22,600 bases of DNA, from the IMG/VR virus record IMGVR_UViG_3300031612_000080, positions 1 through 22,600 of that record; one strand, 5' to 3'. The notes beneath the pieces were generated by a model. It did no database searches, had not been told where the DNA came from, and worked only from the letters and a program-made list of their open reading frames with translations. Shown here piece by piece: positions 21,595-22,600 of this stretch (position 1 is its first letter; each line of letters begins with the position of its first letter). Made by a program: the position numbers and the translations under genes. This DNA is from a virus.

Positions 21595-21629
21595 TTGTTA
21601 GTTTTAATTGGTTATAAAGTAAATATAAC
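21595..21629 (-). promoter_or_regulatory. Promoter cassette, class A, copy 3
   Basis: Core TATATTTAC, then TTTATAACCAATTAAAACTA. Identical to copy 1 across 83 bases, including the terminator and the six bases to the start codon. Drives the 99-aa, 57-aa and 71-aa genes. Confidence 0.65.
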
Positions 21630-21658
21630 AAAAAAACCCGAGACTAAAAAATCTCGGG
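21630..21658 (-). terminator. Intrinsic terminator, class A, copy 3
   Basis: CCCGAGA stem, 8-base loop, TCTCGGG stem, seven T residues. It lies just after the galE stop (21684) and ends that transcript. Confidence 0.88.
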
Positions 21659-21683
21659 CAGTTTATTTTCAATTTATTTTCAA

Positions 21684-22600
21684 TTACATTCGTCTATTCA
21701 TTTCCCAATTCCAGGAATCTTTCATACAATCTCCTAGAGTTTTTTCAGCGAACCATTTAAATTCCTTCTCTATTAAAGAACAATCTGAATATACTTCTAC
21801 AACATCTCCTTCTCGTCTATCACCTATGGTATAATCTATACGTTCTCCAGTTGCCTCTTCAAAACTCTTAATAGCTTCAAGTACACTGACACCCTTTCCA
21901 GTTCCAACGTTAAATACGTATTTACCTTCACGTGAGTTTATATACTTGAGAGCAGATACATGAGATTTAGCTAAATCAACAACATGAATATAATCACGAA
22001 TACATGTTCCATCGATAGTTTCATAATCATCTCCATACACTGTTATTCCATTTCCATATTTCAATGCTGTTGTAATAACTGGTACTAAATTAGAAGGTTT
22101 GTCATTTGACCTATCTCCTATGAGTGCACTTTCATGAGAACCTATAGGATTAAAGTACCTTAAGGCAACGCTGTTTATTTTAATAGATTCGTTTATTATA
22201 TTTTCACAGATCTGTTTTGTTTCAGCGTATGGAGATTCTGCTGGTTTGAACGGTGTGCTTTCAGTTACTGGAAGCTTGTCAGCATTGCCATACACTGAAC
22301 ATGATGATGAGAATATTAGATTGTTAACTTTAAACGTGCTCATCACATCCATCAATGATTCCAATGAACCTATATTGTTCTTAAAATACTTACTAGGATT
22401 TTTTACAGATTCTCCTACAGATTTGAAAGCAGCAAAGTGTATTACACCAGCAATTCCCTCTCCAACATCTTTAAACACATCATACAATGCACTAACATCA
22501 GCACAATCTACGTTATAGTATTTTATACCTGTTGCTATTATTGATTCAATGCCCTTAATGTTATCTTTAGTTGTATTCGAGAAATTATCTACTATTATCG
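21684..22600 (-). CDS. galE: UDP-glucose 4-epimerase, 5' end cut by window edge
   Basis: About 304 aa are visible; a full GalE is about 338 aa, so roughly 30 N-terminal residues (with the Rossmann glycine loop) lie beyond the window. The frame is open to the edge. Visible motifs: VDNFSN, then GVIHFAAFKSVGESV, the SSSCSVYGN segment with the catalytic Ser, PYAETK with the catalytic Tyr-x-x-x-Lys, NPIGSH, TCIRDYIHVVDLA and FNVGTGKGVSVLE. These fit GalE throughout. It interconverts UDP-glucose and UDP-galactose. In a phage this may feed glycosylation of the virion, of DNA or of the host surface; which one is inference. A class A terminator follows. Confidence 0.93.
   Translation of the reverse strand, partial: IIVDNFSNTTKDNIKGIESIIATGIKYYNVDCADVSALYDVFKDVGEGIAGVIHFAAFKSVGESVKNPSKYFKNNIGSLESLMDVMSTFKVNNLIFSSSCSVYGNADKLPVTESTPFKPAESPYAETKQICENIINESIKINSVALRYFNPIGSHESALIGDRSNDKPSNLVPVITTALKYGNGITVYGDDYETIDGTCIRDYIHVVDLAKSHVSALKYINSREGKYVFNVGTGKGVSVLEAIKSFEEATGERIDYTIGDRREGDVVEVYSDCSLIEKEFKWFAEKTLGDCMKDSWNWEMNRRM

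Noticed and set aside
1-22600. tRNA genes, CRISPR arrays, insertion sequences
   Set aside because: No T-loop-type sequence in a cloverleaf context, no regularly spaced repeats with unique spacers and no transposase were seen by eye. A tRNA scan would be needed to exclude a degenerate tRNA.

Overview
The window is a stretch of a contractile-tailed (T4-like or jumbo-type) bacteriophage genome, most likely infecting a member of the Bacteroidota (Flavobacteriia-like). The phage assignment rests on baseplate proteins resembling T4 gp5, gp27 and gp53, tube/baseplate-type structural proteins, and a dense set of small phage-type genes. The host inference rests on four things: a bacterial-type bS21 ribosomal protein with the Bacteroidota signature; an Ig-like domain common in Bacteroidota surface proteins inside the baseplate hub; the near absence of Shine-Dalgarno sequences, with A-rich leaders before start codons; and repeated promoter cores close to the Bacteroidota -7 element. 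The DNA is strongly AT-rich. Every gene I accept lies on the minus strand, so transcription runs from high to low coordinates. I saw no tRNA, CRISPR array or insertion sequence.

Layout, in order of transcription. (1) 22600-21684 is a UDP-glucose 4-epimerase (galE) cut by the window edge. (2) 21672-17879 holds short operons of small, mostly unknown proteins, plus a HExxH metallopeptidase-like protein, a DnaQ/PolB-type 3'-5' exonuclease and a zinc-binding Cys protein. They are separated by copies of an intergenic cassette that combines a terminator or inverted repeat with a promoter. (3) 17807-11932 is a long operon: a YEKC-tail protein, a metallophosphoesterase, four tiny ORFs, a DnaJ-like co-chaperone, a YEKC-tail protein, bS21, another YEKC-tail protein, a PhoH-like ATPase, a second metallophosphoesterase and a nucleotidyltransferase-fold protein. 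It ends at a strong terminator. (4) 11835-9297 is two further cassette-driven units. The second contains two proteins with capsid-targeting-like N-termini around an alpha/beta hydrolase, and ends at a hairpin. (5) 9289-6431 starts with a dCMP-deaminase-family enzyme followed by six unrecognised genes. (6) 6392-1 is the baseplate module: two tube/baseplate-type proteins, a gp53-like wedge, a gp27-like hub carrying a PTPE linker and Ig-like domain, a gp5-like OB spike without lysozyme, and the start of one more gene.

The most interesting signals are: three proteins (148, 200 and 357 aa) whose N-termini all match a T4-type capsid-targeting/prohead-protease site, one of them a nucleotidyltransferase-fold protein that could therefore be injected with the DNA; the phage-encoded bS21 flanked on both sides by proteins sharing a C-terminal YEKC module; and a family of seven intergenic promoter cassettes, two of them identical over 83 bp. 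Functions given to unknown genes are inference from context only.
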